6,217 bases of DNA. Origin: an uncultured beta proteobacterium. Lineage in GTDB: Bacteria > Pseudomonadota > Gammaproteobacteria > Burkholderiales > Burkholderiaceae. Of this stretch, positions 3,579-6,217 are shown in pieces. The DNA is taken from positions 1 to 6,217 of the forward strand of contig CAJAFJ010000303.1 of NCBI GenBank assembly GCA_903938955.1, written 5' to 3'. Numbering within the stretch: the first letter of the stretch is position 1; the number at the start of each line of letters is the position of its first letter. Under the pieces are notes generated by a model. It was not told the origin of the DNA. It made no database searches and saw only the letters and a program-made list of their open reading frames with translations. Position numbers and translations under genes: made by a program.

Positions 3579-6217
3579 TTACGTGGAAATCAAATGGACC
3601 CAGGCCGGGTCAGGCCGCCAGGTCGCCGCCCAGCCGGGCAGCGCTGCCGCCGGCATGGGGCGCGCAATGCCATAGCCCTGCGCGAGTTCGCAGCCGAGTT
3701 GCAGCAGCAAGGTACCGTGGGCCACCGTTTCTACCCCTTCGGCAATGACCTGACGGCGAAAGGCGCCAGCCAGGCCAATCACGCCCTTCAGAATCGCCAG
3801 ATCATCCGGGTCGTCGAGCATGTCGCGCACAAAGCTTTGATCAATCTTGAGCGCGGCCACCGGCAGGCGCTTGAGGTAGGTGAGTGACGAGTAGCCGGTG
3901 CCGAAATCGTCCAGGGCAAATGTCACCCCCATCGCCTGGCAGGACGCCATGACGCAGGAGACATGCTCAAGATCTTCCAGCGCACTGGTTTCCAGCACTT
4001 CCAGCGCCAGATCGCCGGGTTTGACTTTCGGATGCGCCGCCAAAATCTCCCGCAGGCGCAGCACGAAGTCGGCTTGCTGCAGCTGGCGGGCACCAATATT
4101 GACGCTGACCGGCACCGCCAGTCCGCCAGCCTGCCAGACCTCCATCTGGCTAAGCGCTCGATGAATGACCCATTCGCCAATGTCCACCGCCAGGGGATGG
4201 TCCTCAATCACCGGTAAAAAACTCGCCGGGGCCAGCAGACCCCGTCGCGGGTGTTGCCAGCGGATCAGCGCCTCGGCACCCATGACAGCGCCGGTGCGCA
4301 TGTTCACTTTGGGTTGGTAATGCAGCACGAACTCATCGTTGCTGAGGGCCTGGCGGATATGTTCAAGGCTTTCGTGGTGGTCGCGAAGGCTGCTGTCCTG
4401 CGCGGTGTCGAAGAAGTGATAACGATTTTTGCCGCTGACCTTGGCTTGGTACATGGCATGGTCGGCCTGGCGCAGCAGCTGATCGGCCTCGGTGTCTTGC
4501 ACCTGGGGGTAGAAGGTGACGCCCAGGCTGGCCGAAACATGGAGCATCAGATCGCCAAATTGCACGGGCTGGGCTGCGGCAGTGAGCAAGCGGGTGAGCA
4601 TGGGCACGCTGGCGTCTACATTCGCCAGGTCCACCAGCACGGCGACAAACTCATCACCGCCGATGCGGGCGAGCGTGTCGACCTCGCGCAGCGCCTGCTT
4701 CATGCGGGTCGCCACGGTGATCAGCAGCTGGTCGCCTGCTTCATGTCCGTGGGTGTCGTTGATGGCTTTGAATCCGTCCAGGTCAAGATACGCCACCGCC
4801 AGTTGTTGCCCATGCCGTTGTGCCTGCGCCATGGCCCGGCCCAGGCGGTCTGCCAGCAAGGCGCGGTTGGGCATGTTGGTCAGCACGTCATAGTGGGCAA
4901 TGTGCTCCAGTTGTCGTTGATGTTCCTTGCGCTGCGTGATGTCTTCCTTGACCGCCACAAAATGGATCAAGGCCCCCTGTTCGTCCAGAATGGGCGAAAT
5001 AGTGGCATGCTCCCAAAATAGCGTGCCGTCTTTGCGGCAGTTGTGAAAGTCGCCACTCCAGGTCTGCCCGGAGGTGATGGTGTTCCAGAGCTGGTGGTAC
5101 TCCTCGCGTGATTTTTCACCACTGTTGAGTATTCTTGGGGTTTTGCCGATAGCTTCGCTACTGAGGTAGCCGGTGACTTCCTCAAACTTCGGATTCACAT
5201 AATCGATACAGCCCTCGGGATCGGTGATCACAATGGACACCGGGCTTTGCGCAATCGCGCGCGACAGGGTCTTGAGCCGCTCCCCCGCGCGCTTGCGCTC
5301 AATGGCCAGCGCCGCCAGTTTGGCATAGCGTTCAATCAGGTTGATTTCTGCCTCTGAGGGTTGTGCCGGCTGGCGGTGATAGAGCGCGAACGTTCCCAGT
5401 ACCTGCCCCTCGGTGCCAATAATGGGCTGCGACCAGCACGATTGCACGCCAGCCTGGCGCGCCAGATCACGAAACCCCACCCAATACGGATGCTGCTGCA
5501 CATCCTCCACCACGACACGCTCGCCATGGTAAGCGGCCGTGCCGCAAGAGCCGATCCCCTCACCAATCGCAATGCCATCGATGGCATTTGTGTAAAAAGA
5601 GGGCAGGCTGGGCGCGGCCCCGTGCCGCAGGTGCTTGCCGTCCTTGTCCAGCAACAAAATTGAACTCAATACCTGGGGGTGCACGAAATCAACCTGTCGC
5701 GCCAGTGCGTCCAGCAGGCTGAGCAAGGGCACATCTCGACTGATCTGGTCGAGAATCTGGTTGTGCAAGGCCAACTCACTGGTGCGCGCTGCCACGAGTT
5801 GATCCAGATTCGAGACATGCGCAAAGACGGTGCTTTGCAGCGTCCGAAAACCCTCGGCCAGCACATCCACCTCGTCGGCATAATATTTTGATGCGCCGTC
5901 CAGCGTCACGGGCGCAGGCGTGGCACCGGGGACCAGTTCGCGCGCGAAACGGGCCAAATTCTCCAGCGGACGCTGTAACTTCTGGCGCAGCAAGACCACG
6001 ATCGCCAGACAAATGACGGTGACGAACACGAAATAGCCCAGCAACATCTGGGCGATATCGCGCACGATCTTGGCGTGCCGATACGCGTCTTTGCCGGTGA
6101 TCTGCAAGGTGCCCAGCGCGCCAACGCCCTTGGGGTAGGGAATCTCGATGCTGGTCTTGATCTCCCCCTGGCGCAGCGAGGCATCCCCCGCTTCAAAGTT
6201 TTTTCCGGCCAGGGTCG
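3579..6217 (-). CDS. Membrane GGDEF-EAL cyclic-di-GMP enzyme with HAMP, GAF and PAS (5' end beyond window)
   Basis: The C-terminal 878 codons of a protein that probably both makes cyclic-di-GMP from GTP (diguanylate cyclase) and hydrolyses it (phosphodiesterase). The frame stays open to the window edge. A TTG at 6107 is therefore internal, not the start. Numbering from that codon, before residue 1 lies the end of a likely periplasmic sensor domain. Then come a membrane helix (20-41), HAMP (about 42-98), GAF (about 125-270, with GSCGTAAY), PAS (about 281-392), GGDEF (about 400-565) and EAL (about 580-825). The cyclase motif GGDEF (483-487) is intact, and the inhibitory RxxD (R474-D477) sits five residues before it. 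The EAL catalytic set also looks complete: E612, N670, E703, D733, D734, K754, E790 and Q810. It may thus be bifunctional, with the signal deciding the net direction. The ligand cannot be predicted. The gene appears separate from the transporter operon downstream. Confidence 0.93.
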   Translation of the reverse strand, partial: TLAGKNFEAGDASLRQGEIKTSIEIPYPKGVGALGTLQITGKDAYRHAKIVRDIAQMLLGYFVFVTVICLAIVVLLRQKLQRPLENLARFARELVPGATPAPVTLDGASKYYADEVDVLAEGFRTLQSTVFAHVSNLDQLVAARTSELALHNQILDQISRDVPLLSLLDALARQVDFVHPQVLSSILLLDKDGKHLRHGAAPSLPSFYTNAIDGIAIGEGIGSCGTAAYHGERVVVEDVQQHPYWVGFRDLARQAGVQSCWSQPIIGTEGQVLGTFALYHRQPAQPSEAEINLIERYAKLAALAIERKRAGERLKTLSRAIAQSPVSIVITDPEGCIDYVNPKFEEVTGYLSSEAIGKTPRILNSGEKSREEYHQLWNTITSGQTWSGDFHNCRKDGTLFWEHATISPILDEQGALIHFVAVKEDITQRKEHQRQLEHIAHYDVLTNMPNRALLADRLGRAMAQAQRHGQQLAVAYLDLDGFKAINDTHGHEAGDQLLITVATRMKQALREVDTLARIGGDEFVAVLVDLANVDASVPMLTRLLTAAAQPVQFGDLMLHVSASLGVTFYPQVQDTEADQLLRQADHAMYQAKVSGKNRYHFFDTAQDSSLRDHHESLEHIRQALSNDEFVLHYQPKVNMRTGAVMGAEALIRWQHPRRGLLAPASFLPVIEDHPLAVDIGEWVIHRALSQMEVWQAGGLAVPVSVNIGARQLQQADFVLRLREILAAHPKVKPGDLALEVLETSALEDLEHVSCVMASCQAMGVTFALDDFGTGYSSLTYLKRLPVAALKIDQSFVRDMLDDPDDLAILKGVIGLAGAFRRQVIAEGVETVAHGTLLLQLGCELAQGYGIARPMPAAALPGWAATWRPDPAWVHLIST

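Noticed and set aside
4251..5021. A 256-codon open frame on the plus strand, antisense to the GGDEF region
   Set aside because: It lies opposite conserved GGDEF and PAS codons, has no domain signature, and is explained by codon bias.
5000..5270. LOV-type photosensory reading of the PAS domain
   Set aside because: The flavin-binding cysteine motif (NCRFLQ-like) is absent. HNCRKDG lies in a different part of the fold, so only a generic PAS call is supported.
6105..6107. TTG at 6107 as the start of the GGDEF-EAL gene
   Set aside because: The frame continues without a stop for 36 more codons to the window edge, with plausible periplasmic-domain sequence, so the gene is truncated by the window.

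Overview
The window reads as chromosomal DNA of a betaproteobacterium, probably of the Comamonadaceae (Rhodoferax/Polaromonas type). This is an inference from the moderately high GC content, the style of the proteins (a 7TMR-DISM histidine kinase with its family-specific ATPase boxes, a HAMP-GAF-PAS-GGDEF-EAL protein) and a sigma-54 style promoter. It was not checked against any database. All genes lie on the minus strand, so transcription runs from high to low coordinates.

In transcription order: (1) 6217-3579, the C-terminal 878 codons of a membrane-bound cyclic-di-GMP enzyme, with its start beyond the window edge; (2) 3578-3427, a 152-bp intergenic region that is the most information-rich non-coding stretch. 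It holds an inverted repeat just after the GGDEF-EAL stop, an IHF-like motif, a 7-bp dyad, a near-consensus -24/-12 (sigma-54) promoter and a good ribosome binding site; (3) 3426-2212, a 404-aa nitrate/nitrite transporter of the NarK/NasA (NNP) family; (4) 2164-191, a hybrid-receptor histidine kinase with a periplasmic 7TMR-DISMED2 domain, seven membrane segments, HisKA and HATPase; (5) 206-1, the first 68 codons of its response regulator, overlapping the kinase gene by 16 bp and cut off by the window edge.

The transporter, kinase and regulator look like one transcription unit: same strand, a short gap of 47 bp or slightly more, no convincing terminator between them, and a coding overlap between kinase and regulator. 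The proposed sigma-54 promoter with an upstream dyad about 98 bp from the inferred start site suggests nitrogen-status control by an NtrC-type activator, which fits a transporter used for nitrate assimilation. The kinase/regulator pair downstream would then be co-expressed with the transporter. Its signal is unknown. The cyclic-di-GMP gene upstream is probably a separate unit.

No tRNA, rRNA, CRISPR array, insertion sequence or phage feature was seen. There is no gene-free stretch longer than about 150 bp.
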